Origin: Negativicutes bacterium
Lineage (GTDB): Bacteria > Bacillota_C > Negativicutes > Sporomusales_B > JARLHX01
DNA: 5,378 nucleotides
Assembly (NCBI GenBank): GCA_031292035.1
Contig: JARLHX010000160.1
Span: 1 to 5,378 of the forward strand
Direction of reading: 5' to 3'
Shown here: piece by piece, positions 1 to 5,378 of the stretch
How the letters are laid out: each line of letters starts with the position of its first letter
How positions within the stretch are numbered: the first letter of the stretch is position 1
Position numbers and translations under genes: made by a program
Notes under the pieces: model-generated
What the model was told of the DNA's origin: nothing
Seen by the model: only the letters and a program-made list of their open reading frames with translations
Database searches by the model: none

Positions 1-456
1 GGAGGAGACCGACGTGTTGGAACTGCAGATCGTGCCCTATGCCTGCGCTCGTCGCTTTGCGCCCGATCTGATCAACATTGGTCAAGCCGAGTTTATGCGC
101 CTGAACAGGTTTTGGATTTCGCCCGTGCGAAGCTGGGGGCGTGCCGAACAGTTCCCTCTACCCGGTTGTTGCGTGCGGTTTACCGGTCGGGCTACCGGTA
201 TTCCAAAACTGGCATCATGCTCACGGATCTAGCGCCACCGTGGGTCCAGTCTGCCCTATTCCTGACCCGAGAACCGGTGAGATCGGCAAAGAGCATGGCC
301 ACATTGGACGCGATAAATGCCCGGTTTGGTCGAGGCACGCTCCGGCCGGCCTCTGTTGGTTTGGTCAAACGGGCATCATGGTCTGGCAGACAAAAGAATG
401 TCTCTCCCTGCTATACGACCAGGTTTGACGAAATATTGATCGCCGAAGCATTCTGA
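1..456 (+). CDS. umuC: UmuC-like Y-family DNA polymerase, C-terminal part (5' end outside window)
   Basis: Frame 1 is open from the window edge to TGA at 454-456, giving 151 codons. UmuC is the catalytic subunit of error-prone polymerase V, which copies past DNA lesions in the SOS response. The match is to the extreme C-terminal region (little-finger end plus the DUF4113-type tail). Visible signatures are GYRYSKTGIML (codons 64-74), AINARFGRGT (104-113) and SPCYTTRFDE (135-144), all in the order seen in UmuC proteins. The family is about 420 residues long, so the palm and catalytic acidic residues would lie upstream, outside the window. Codons 1 to about 53 do not look clearly like UmuC although the frame stays open. 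This may be divergence or decay, so the gene could be a remnant. The SOS operator, if any, is not in view. UmuC genes are common on plasmids. The C-terminal identity is fairly sure; intactness is unknown. Confidence 0.75.
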   Translation, partial: GGDRRVGTADRALCLRSSLCARSDQHWSSRVYAPEQVLDFARAKLGACRTVPSTRLLRAVYRSGYRYSKTGIMLTDLAPPWVQSALFLTREPVRSAKSMATLDAINARFGRGTLRPASVGLVKRASWSGRQKNVSPCYTTRFDEILIAEAF

Positions 457-522
457 CCAACCCGTCTTCCTTCATTTCGCTGCTTGGTGCCGGTGACACT
501 GGACGGGCCGCATAGTAGCGTC

Positions 523-535
523 AGGTTATCTGGTG
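523..535 (+). promoter_or_regulatory. Weak ribosome binding site and GTG start choice
   Basis: An AGG core at 523-525 sits 7 nt before GTG 533-535. The competing ATG at 554-556 is preceded directly by CAGGGG, which is too close to be an ideal Shine-Dalgarno site. Neither choice is decisive. Both keep the signal peptide. Confidence 0.3.
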
Positions 536-1945
536 AGACGAAACGAACAGGGGATGGCATTGGTGGCGATAACAAAACGGCTCTTCGAAGTCGGCGCCTT
601 GATGATGGTGACGAGCCTGGCTTCGGCCGCTTTTGGCCAAACCACCATGCAGCCCGGCACGTTGAACATTTCGAGTCAGGACATCCCATACACCGGCGAA
701 GCCGGCACATATGAGCAAATTTATACGGTCCAAACGCCATACGGGAAGCTGATCGTCTATACCAACGTGGACAATGGCAAAATAACCTATGTGCCGGCAT
801 CCGGCGATCAAAGCGAGCACGTTCTGCTGTTCTCGAAAGCGACTGACGGTCCGCCACCAGCGTCATTTTATGGTCAGGATATAACCAAGCCAACGGAAAC
901 GGCCACCATCTTTCAGGGAGGCAGCACGTATTTCCTGCCGATCGAAGCAAACCCGGGCGGCAACTGCAACCCGGGTAGCGATGTGTACATCGTCAAATGG
1001 GCATCCGGTGGCCCACCAGTTATTAGCCCATTGGCAGCTCTCGACGGCCAGGATTGCATACAAGGCGACTACGTTCGTTCGACCAATTCTGGCCTCGATA
1101 TTTCAATACTCAGGGGTGACGACCTAAAAATCGAGAATTGGCAGTATGACGGAACGGCAAACAGCATAACCCGCGAGAGTTCAACCTTCTATCATAGCCC
1201 CGCGGGCTTTATTCCGCTTGTTTCTCAAGATAGCCCTGTCGTCAAAAGCGTGACCACACGATATGGCACGCTAACGCTCGATCCAAATTCCGGGGTCACG
1301 TTGAATGGCGCAGCTCAGAATTTCCCCGGCGATCCGGCCCTCGATTTCCAAGGTTTTGCATCGAAGGTTTTTCAGGACGGCGACAACGATATAGTAGTTG
1401 CGGAGGCTGAGCCCGATGAGGCGACCGGTCTGGTATTTCAAATTCTGACTATCAATTCTGGCAACATTAATCTGTCCCAGTATTTCGGCTCTGGGTTCAG
1501 CCATCTCAGCTACCAGGTTGATGGCGGGAACACACTTTTCTATCTCGGAGAATATACACGGGATGCTCCCGGATTCTCCGATCAGCACTTCCAGTTATCC
1601 AATGGCAGCCTGACCGGCCTGGATGCCCAGGCGCGCATAGTGCCGTCGACCAGCTTGCCGGTTGATATAGCTGTCGTATCCGGCACATGGTTTGTGCTCA
1701 ACAATGCTGATCAGTGCGCGCTGGCATCTTATAGTCCTGCGGATATGATCAAGACGGATAAGGCAGACGGACTCCAGGATGATGTTCAGGTGCTACTGTC
1801 CGACAATCAAGGAACGCCCGTGATAGTGAGGGTTGGTGAGCCCGAATCTGGCGGGCTTGAAGAAACCACGCTGTTTTTCCGTGGGAATCTTTATTGCGTC
1901 CAATACAAAGCCAAGCAGGATAGCCAAATCAATCAGCTCAACTAA
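533..1945 (+). CDS. Exported beta-rich protein of unknown function
   Basis: I do not recognise this 470-residue family. The N-terminus has a signal-peptide pattern: KR at residues 15-16, a hydrophobic stretch at about 18-32, and small residues SAAFGQ (31-36) as the probable cleavage zone, so it is likely periplasmic or secreted. The mature part is rich in Gly, Ser, Thr, Asp and aromatic residues, with short alternating strands typical of all-beta folds. Four cysteines (145, 175, 395, 455) could form two disulfides, which fits export. Segments at about 66-105 and 241-284 share a YGxL...G...GD...F(S/A)SK..DG-like spacing and may be a degenerate duplication. No lipobox, C-terminal anchor or catalytic motif is visible. 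GTG 533 is used as the longest start; ATG 554 gives 463 residues and the same signal. It lies 76 nt after the UmuC-like gene on the same strand, with no clear terminator between them. Coding is well supported by length and composition; function is unknown. Confidence 0.8.
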   Translation: MRRNEQGMALVAITKRLFEVGALMMVTSLASAAFGQTTMQPGTLNISSQDIPYTGEAGTYEQIYTVQTPYGKLIVYTNVDNGKITYVPASGDQSEHVLLFSKATDGPPPASFYGQDITKPTETATIFQGGSTYFLPIEANPGGNCNPGSDVYIVKWASGGPPVISPLAALDGQDCIQGDYVRSTNSGLDISILRGDDLKIENWQYDGTANSITRESSTFYHSPAGFIPLVSQDSPVVKSVTTRYGTLTLDPNSGVTLNGAAQNFPGDPALDFQGFASKVFQDGDNDIVVAEAEPDEATGLVFQILTINSGNINLSQYFGSGFSHLSYQVDGGNTLFYLGEYTRDAPGFSDQHFQLSNGSLTGLDAQARIVPSTSLPVDIAVVSGTWFVLNNADQCALASYSPADMIKTDKADGLQDDVQVLLSDNQGTPVIVRVGEPESGGLEETTLFFRGNLYCVQYKAKQDSQINQLN

Positions 1946-1974
1946 TCACTCAGGAACGGTCCCTTCGCAACGCC

Positions 1975-2003
1975 TTGTTATTGATATGAGTTTTAAATTA
2001 AAT
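1975..2003 (+). promoter_or_regulatory. Candidate sigma70-type promoter for the PD-(D/E)XK gene
   Basis: TTGTTA at 1975-1980 and TTAAAT at 1998-2003 are separated by 17 nt inside the most A/T-rich stretch of the gap after the exported-protein gene. Transcription would begin near 2010, giving a short leader of roughly 28 nt before ATG 2038. The match is by eye and AT-rich DNA often yields such matches. Confidence 0.35.
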
Positions 2004-2012
2004 TTGGTCCTT

Positions 2013-2041
2013 GAGAAGGAATGTAAGTGGTTCGAAGATGA
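2013..2041 (+). promoter_or_regulatory. Strong Shine-Dalgarno site with start-stop and 4-codon mini-ORF before the main start
   Basis: GAGAAGGA at 2013-2020 is the only strong ribosome site here, but it is 17 nt from the in-frame ATG 2038. It is followed immediately by ATG TAA (2021-2026), a start-stop pair. It is also 6 nt before GTG 2027, which opens a 4-codon frame (GTG GTT CGA AGA TGA) ending at 2041. That stop overlaps ATG 2038 as ATGA, a classic coupling overlap. This could mean reinitiation onto the main gene. The alternative is translation from TTG 2011, which has no upstream Shine-Dalgarno site. The arrangement is visible; its role is inference. Confidence 0.3.
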
Positions 2042-3468
2042 GGGTGGAAACCGAAGTTCAAAGAACCGAATGTATCATAGACTGCCCCAAAGGGTATGAC
2101 TGTGCGTTTGTAAGAATTGACTATTTGACAGGGCTGACACTTCTTGCCCGCGAATGGGTAAGCATAAACGGGCAAGGAGAGGTCGGCCTCAAGGGAAAGG
2201 CTTGGTGGAGGGAACGGTTCGGCATCACTCCTGATAATGAAGAACATGCCCTTAAACTAGCGTCAGCACTTCGACCTCCCAAACGGTTGGTCATGGAGTA
2301 CAGGGCAAACTCGGTTGCCTTTGTAGAATATATCTATCAGATAACGACCGAGAGCGACGCCACAATTGGCGGCCAAAGTAGTTTATTCTTGCCGGATCAA
2401 GACCGCATCGCTCTTGACCTAGCATTGTGCGAACCTGCCATCAGCTCGCGTTGGAGTAAATATGAGGCAACTCCCAATTGGTGGGATCAGACTAAGCTCA
2501 ACACTACCGGGCACCGCTACCGACGTTTAGCAGACCCGTTCCGCCGTTCGTCAATAACACCGGACGATAAAGATTTCGTGGAAAGGGTACTTGAGGCTAG
2601 CCGCGAATTCTCGAAGGGAAGGCCGCATCTCAATGGAACCCAGGCAGCCAAGAATCTATCTATGGCATACACCTTAGCCGTTCCGGCTCAACCGGAAGAG
2701 CTGCGACCTTTCTTCAGCCTAATCCTGTCGATCAATGATTTCGTTCTAACGGATCATCATAGCGCGCTGTTGAACAAGCTTGCTTTAAAGCTTGATGAAT
2801 CCTGGCTTGAAAAATTAATCGAACCGAGGCTCAACGCCATAAACTCATACTCTGAAGACGACCGACCTGGGATCGCGCGAATACTGGGGATATCTACAGC
2901 CGGTGCGATCGAGTCTGGCATGTGGTGGAACTCCCACGGTTATATGAGAGGCGTAATCTCTATACCATCGATTAGTTTAGAACAGATTTTTACGAACGAT
3001 CCTCTGCAAACGCCAGACAAAAGAGCCAAAGAAATTCTTGAAAAACATCGCCTCGCCTCGTTTTTTGAAATTATGAAAAAGACGCTTCGTGATTGCGTTA
3101 ACGAAGTCAGAGTCGATCTCGGGGTGCCTAAGATCGGCGAGGGCTGGATTAACGAAACGCTTCTCTTTTACCGTCTCAAAGAGTTACTTGTCGATTGTCA
3201 GGTCATACAGCACGGAAGACCACCGTGGCTTGGTCGACAACATTATGACGTTTGGATTCCTGACTTGAAAGTAGCTGTTGAGTATCACGGTGAACAGCAT
3301 TTTGTGGCGAACGCTTTTTTTGGTGGCGAAGCGGCTTTCCGAAAAAACTTGGAACGCGACAATCGAAAGCGCGTCTTATCTATGGAAAACGGCGTAAGAC
3401 TTGTTGAAGTCAGATTTGATCAGAAGATGCCGGATGAAGAGCTCGTGCGACTTGTTCGAAGTGTCTGA
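2038..3468 (+). CDS. Large protein with C-terminal PD-(D/E)XK (Vsr/DUF559-like) nuclease domain
   Basis: From ATG 2038 this encodes 476 residues; TTG 2011 would add 9. The C-terminal ~115 residues look like a PD-(D/E)XK-fold nuclease of the small group carrying an EYxGxQH signature. Candidate active-site residues are Glu373 (in INETLL), Asp404 (in YDVWIP), Glu415, Gln420 and His421 (EYHGEQH), then Asp441 and Lys444 (RDNRKR), followed by a short final strand (VRLVEVRF). His417 stands where a classical ExK would have lysine, as substitutions often do in Vsr- and DUF559-like branches. Residues 1 to about 350 are unrecognised: an early C12-x3-C16-x5-C22 cluster, a mixed N-terminal part, then a mostly helical middle (about 195-290). 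The role is probably DNA cleavage or repair, perhaps defence, with the N-terminal part giving target recognition or partner contacts; that is inference. The gene looks more A/T-rich than the window's edges and faces the GIY-YIG gene at 3809. Coding is near certain, fold likely, function unknown. Confidence 0.85.
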   Translation: MRVETEVQRTECIIDCPKGYDCAFVRIDYLTGLTLLAREWVSINGQGEVGLKGKAWWRERFGITPDNEEHALKLASALRPPKRLVMEYRANSVAFVEYIYQITTESDATIGGQSSLFLPDQDRIALDLALCEPAISSRWSKYEATPNWWDQTKLNTTGHRYRRLADPFRRSSITPDDKDFVERVLEASREFSKGRPHLNGTQAAKNLSMAYTLAVPAQPEELRPFFSLILSINDFVLTDHHSALLNKLALKLDESWLEKLIEPRLNAINSYSEDDRPGIARILGISTAGAIESGMWWNSHGYMRGVISIPSISLEQIFTNDPLQTPDKRAKEILEKHRLASFFEIMKKTLRDCVNEVRVDLGVPKIGEGWINETLLFYRLKELLVDCQVIQHGRPPWLGRQHYDVWIPDLKVAVEYHGEQHFVANAFFGGEAAFRKNLERDNRKRVLSMENGVRLVEVRFDQKMPDEELVRLVRSV

Positions 3469-3550
3469 TGTAACTCATTGGCTTTACCCTCGCGCCGAAT
3501 ACCAGTCCGTTCACTTATTCTGGGTCATGCCCTTCGATGAATTGTACTTG

Positions 3551-3582
3551 CACGATAAGCTCGTGAGATGGATAAATTTTTT
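3551..3582 (+). terminator. Weak hairpin followed by T-run
   Basis: CACGA (3551-3555) and TCGTG (3561-3565) pair around a 5-nt loop, and a run of six T follows at 3577-3582. The stem is short and the T-run lies 11 nt downstream, so this is a poor intrinsic terminator. It is the best candidate after the gene ending at 3468, about 80 nt upstream of it. It also overlaps the start of the weak ORF at 3568. Confidence 0.2.
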
Positions 3583-3801
3583 AAATATCTGAACACCGCC
3601 AAAATGCTGAAGCGCAGCAAAGAAGCCAGGTGCAGTGCCGCAGATCGTGTAGATCAAGCTAACCTGCAATACAAATGGTATGCTCACGCGTATGTATTGC
3701 AAAGCGACCTATCGATCATAGAACAGTCGTATTTCTTCAAAACAATCGCTCATAGATGCGCGGCAGTTGAATGTGTTGGTGGAAAGCGGACGTATTCATA
3801 A
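3568..3801 (+). CDS. Possible small protein, 77 residues, unrecognised
   Basis: An ATG-started frame fits neatly between the two convergent genes and ends 7 nt before the stop of the opposite-strand gene. The product is Lys/Tyr/Phe-rich with a basic N-terminal stretch and three cysteines, and shows no membrane segment or known motif. There is no good Shine-Dalgarno site: only GTGAG lies directly against the ATG. A hairpin at 3551-3565 lies immediately upstream. The composition is not absurd for a protein, but codon-level support is thin and it may be chance. It is listed because it fills the gap almost exactly. Confidence 0.25.
   Translation: MDKFFKYLNTAKMLKRSKEARCSAADRVDQANLQYKWYAHAYVLQSDLSIIEQSYFFKTIAHRCAAVECVGGKRTYS
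3665..3701. repeat. 9-bp perfect inverted repeat
   Basis: TGCAATACA (3665-3673) and its exact reverse complement TGTATTGCA (3693-3701) flank a 19-nt spacer. No T-run follows on either strand, so it is not a standard terminator. It lies within the weak 3568-3801 ORF. It could be a protein-binding dyad, an RNA hairpin between convergent genes, or chance. Confidence 0.5.
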
Positions 3802-3808
3802 GAAGCAC

Positions 3809-4672
3809 CTAATTTCCCCGCCAGGCTTTTCTCCATGCGGCCTCCAGTTGGGCTTCAGTACAGTGAACCCGCTCACCGTATCGATCAGAATCGGCAAACG
3901 ATTGCAAAATGCGCTGCTCCATGGCGTAAGCTTGTTCAGCAGAGGCCCACTTTTGGGTCCAGCCCCCTTCCCATTTTTGGTGTAAAACTTCATACGGAAC
4001 GTGGTTGTTTAGGTTTTTTAGACGCTCAACTGGATCATGAGCCCATCCGACCTTCCATACATTCAAGTTCCCAAAACGGTATGCGTAAGTGCATGCCTCG
4101 CGAAAAGCATCCCTTACCATTGTTGTCGAAAAGGAAGAGGGAAGAGGCCCCATCGTGCCGCCGCCTGGGCCTATTGCAGCGGCAATTCTATCCCGCTCGT
4201 CGCGTATTGCTTGTGTGATTCCGACATCGACCTCATTACGTGGCAGCGCAAGAACGCGTCGTTGCTCGTCCATGCTAAGCAAAATTGCGTTGCTCATCGC
4301 CGCCATGGGCAATTGCCGGCCAAGAACTTCCGTCATGACCGGGGGCGGAACATCTGTGAATTTCCACGCTCGTGTAATCAACACCGCATGCGGCCATTTA
4401 ATATCGCCGTTCGATCCCTTTTCTGCATCAGCAAATGATTGTGGCGGGAGTGCCTGCCGGCTATGAAATGGGTTGCGCCCAAACTCCGCAAAGCCTAGCA
4501 GTCTGCCACGATCCTCTAACTTGGTTTGGTCGCCTTGTGTACCCACAAAAGCCATCAGATCACCCGGCTCGGCGAGGGACAGGAGTCTGTCGAGGCTACC
4601 CTTCAAGCTGAAGGCAACGATTGGCCAGTAAATCGGGTCAAAGCCCCAAAACCGCTTAATAAATATCTTCAT
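3809..4672 (-). CDS. EVE/PUA-like plus GIY-YIG (T5orf172/MUG113-type) nuclease-like fusion
   Basis: This encodes 287 residues from ATG at 4672-4670 to TAG at 3811-3809. The frame extends back to GTG 4726, but that 18-residue extension looks non-native. The C-terminal part (about 190-285) has the compact GIY-YIG layout of the T5orf172/MUG113 group: a first strand ACTYAYRFGN (193-202), KVGWA (207-211) in the YIG position, Arg217 on the first helix (ERL), and Glu252 in AMEQRI as the metal-binding acid. GIY-YIG domains cut DNA; in this subgroup activity is often untested. The N-terminal part (about 1-148) resembles EVE/PUA-like domains: EPGDLMAFVG (35-44), RGRLLGFAEFG (55-65), then WPHAVLI and a closing helical region. 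EVE/SRA/ASCH-type folds read modified bases, so a modification-dependent restriction enzyme is the best guess, by inference. A Gly-rich linker (about 168-175) joins the halves. The gene converges on the PD-(D/E)XK gene. Coding is near certain, GIY-YIG likely, EVE-like tentative. Confidence 0.8.
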   Translation of the reverse strand: MKIFIKRFWGFDPIYWPIVAFSLKGSLDRLLSLAEPGDLMAFVGTQGDQTKLEDRGRLLGFAEFGRNPFHSRQALPPQSFADAEKGSNGDIKWPHAVLITRAWKFTDVPPPVMTEVLGRQLPMAAMSNAILLSMDEQRRVLALPRNEVDVGITQAIRDERDRIAAAIGPGGGTMGPLPSSFSTTMVRDAFREACTYAYRFGNLNVWKVGWAHDPVERLKNLNNHVPYEVLHQKWEGGWTQKWASAEQAYAMEQRILQSFADSDRYGERVHCTEAQLEAAWRKAWRGN

Positions 4673-4679
4673 ATTTTCT

Positions 4680-4709
4680 AGGATACAATCGGTGAGTCGC
4701 GATAGACAA
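4680..4709 (-). promoter_or_regulatory. Candidate promoter giving a near-leaderless GIY-YIG transcript
   Basis: On the minus strand TTGTCT (4709-4704) and TATCCT (4685-4680) are 18 nt apart. The expected start of transcription is close to the ATG at 4672, and no Shine-Dalgarno site precedes that ATG, so the message could be leaderless. The hexamers are imperfect. Confidence 0.25.
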
Positions 4710-4721
4710 GCCGCCGTACAA

Positions 4722-4737
4722 CCCACTGTCGAGTGGG
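4722..4737. repeat. 6-bp inverted repeat, possible operator or hairpin
   Basis: CCCACT (4722-4727) and AGTGGG (4732-4737) form a perfect dyad around GTCG. It lies just upstream of the candidate -35 for the GIY-YIG gene. A palindromic 8-mer, GTACGTAC, lies further upstream at 4781-4788. Either could bind a regulator. The rest of the 207-nt gap (4673-4879) shows nothing further I can name. Confidence 0.35.
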
Positions 4738-4879
4738 GAACGATGTCTGCTGTGGTTCGGGAGCGGTTAGCGGGAGGGCGGTACGTACGACACGAGCGGC
4801 AGCTTCGTGACTCGACTTGCTCCTAAACGGTCGTTCTCCTCTTGGCCTGTTGTCGCCAATAGCGGTTGCCGGCTTAGGC

Positions 4880-5378
4880 TTAGACCGATGGCCCACGAGA
4901 GGGAGCAGATGATCTTACCTCAGCGCCAGCCGATTTCAGCATGTCGGCCGTAGCCGTCGCTTCACCCCGCATCCGGCGAAGATGTCGTGCCGCCTCGGCC
5001 CCGTGCATCGTGTCGGCAAGGAGGGTGGCATTTTCCTCCATCGCATGGTTGAGCGCTTTGATATGACGGCTTAGGTTCTCATTGACGGCGGCGGCTTGCA
5101 GGCGCTGCAGAGCCTTCGGACCCACACCTGGATCAGCAAACTGAGCACGCTCCATGATCTGATGGCAGGCTATGAAGGTGTCGATTGCTCTTTCCCGGTC
5201 ATGCAACGCGGCGGCCTTGAGATCGATGCCCAGCGCCTTGTAGGGTTTTTGTGACATATCCGCGGCGGCTCGCGTCCAAAGGTCCTCTTTGATAATTGGC
5301 GTTATGTCCCCAAGCGCCTGGCGGTGGCGCTCTGCTTCCAGTAACGCCCCCTCGGAAATCACCGTCCAGGTCGTGCCC
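4880..5378 (-). CDS. C-terminal end of a helical, Ala-rich protein (start outside window)
   Basis: The frame is open from the right edge of the window to TAA at 4882-4880, giving about 165 codons. A GTG at 5362 is possible, but the frame continues beyond it with plausible codons (TTWTVISEGALLEAERHR), so the gene almost surely begins outside. The visible part is nearly all helical, with many Ala, Glu, Arg and His residues, ending in a Ser/Pro-rich tail. There is no signal peptide, membrane segment or catalytic motif. Helical C-termini of this kind occur in plasmid relaxases and mobilisation proteins of alphaproteobacteria, and the phage- or plasmid-like setting allows that, but I cannot confirm it. 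It is G/C-richer by eye than the 2038-3468 gene. It is co-directional with the GIY-YIG gene, 207 nt upstream of it. Coding is likely; identity is unknown. Confidence 0.7.
   Translation of the reverse strand, partial: GTTWTVISEGALLEAERHRQALGDITPIIKEDLWTRAAADMSQKPYKALGIDLKAAALHDRERAIDTFIACHQIMERAQFADPGVGPKALQRLQAAAVNENLSRHIKALNHAMEENATLLADTMHGAEAARHLRRMRGEATATADMLKSAGAEVRSSAPSRGPSV

Larger units (their letters stand above)
3469..3808. other. Convergent intergenic gap, 340 nt
   Basis: This stretch separates the stops of the two converging nuclease-like genes. It holds one weak 77-codon ORF (3568-3801), a 5-bp hairpin with a later T-run (3551-3582) and a 9-bp inverted repeat (3665-3701). I see no strong rho-independent terminator, RNA gene or mobile-element end. 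It may be a remnant of a lost gene. Confidence 0.6.

Noticed and set aside
14..232. Frame 2 ORF with GGAGGAG just upstream of GTG 14
   Set aside because: The Shine-Dalgarno-like string is attractive, but the frame overlaps the UmuC C-terminal frame, has no recognisable family and stops inside the clear UmuC match.
461..507. CCCGTC / GACGGG inverted repeat with an inner CCGGTGACACTGG dyad as a UmuC terminator
   Set aside because: The outer arms are only 6 bp with a 35-nt spacer, the inner dyad has almost no loop, and no T-run follows.
411..950. Long minus-strand ORF of 179 codons opposite the UmuC end and exported-protein start
   Set aside because: It is Arg/Cys/Pro-rich and low in normal protein character, and overlaps two better-supported plus-strand genes. 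It is a GC-driven shadow.
3835..4466. Overlapping plus-strand ORFs of 125-133 codons
   Set aside because: They are antisense to the well-supported GIY-YIG fusion and have Arg/Cys/Ser-rich shadow composition.
4678..4896. 72-codon minus-strand ORF in the gap upstream of the GIY-YIG gene
   Set aside because: Arg/Pro-rich composition, no ribosome site before its ATG, overlaps the candidate promoter and the end of the upstream gene.
1..5378. CRISPR array, tRNA, rRNA, transposase or insertion-sequence ends
   Set aside because: No regularly spaced repeats, cloverleaf-like segment, transposase motif or paired terminal repeats were seen reading both strands.

Overview
The window looks like accessory DNA, plasmid or integrated mobile element, from an alphaproteobacterium-like host. 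This is inferred from moderate-to-high GC, GTG/TTG-tolerant starts and the mix of genes: the end of a Y-family (UmuC-like) polymerase gene, an exported protein of unknown role, two nuclease-like genes facing each other, and the end of an unidentified helical protein. No rRNA, tRNA, CRISPR array or transposase is visible. The host assignment is weak.

Layout, left to right. Positions 1-456 (+) hold the C-terminal part of a UmuC-like translesion polymerase, cut by the window edge. Positions 533-1945 (+) encode a signal-peptide-bearing, beta-rich protein with four cysteines and a possible internal duplication. A short AT-rich gap with a candidate promoter leads into 2038-3468 (+), a 476-residue protein. 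It has an unrecognised N-terminal part of about 350 residues and a C-terminal PD-(D/E)XK/Vsr-DUF559-like nuclease domain. Positions 3469-3808 are a convergent gap with a weak 77-codon ORF and two small inverted repeats. Positions 3809-4672 (-) encode a 287-residue protein pairing an EVE/PUA-like N-terminal region with a C-terminal T5orf172/MUG113-type GIY-YIG domain. After a 207-nt gap, positions 4880-5378 (-) hold the C-terminal end of an alanine-rich helical protein that runs off the window. Relaxase is one guess for it, not a call.

The main interest is the convergent pair 2038-3468 and 3809-4672. Each couples a nuclease-type domain to a large non-catalytic region. The EVE/PUA-like plus GIY-YIG layout is what a modification-dependent (type IV-like) restriction enzyme would look like. 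The PD-(D/E)XK protein has no N-terminal part I can name. Whether the two act together cannot be told from sequence: they are on opposite strands and do not share an operon. The 2038-3468 gene also looks more A/T-rich by eye than the flanking UmuC-like and right-edge segments, which would fit inserted cargo.
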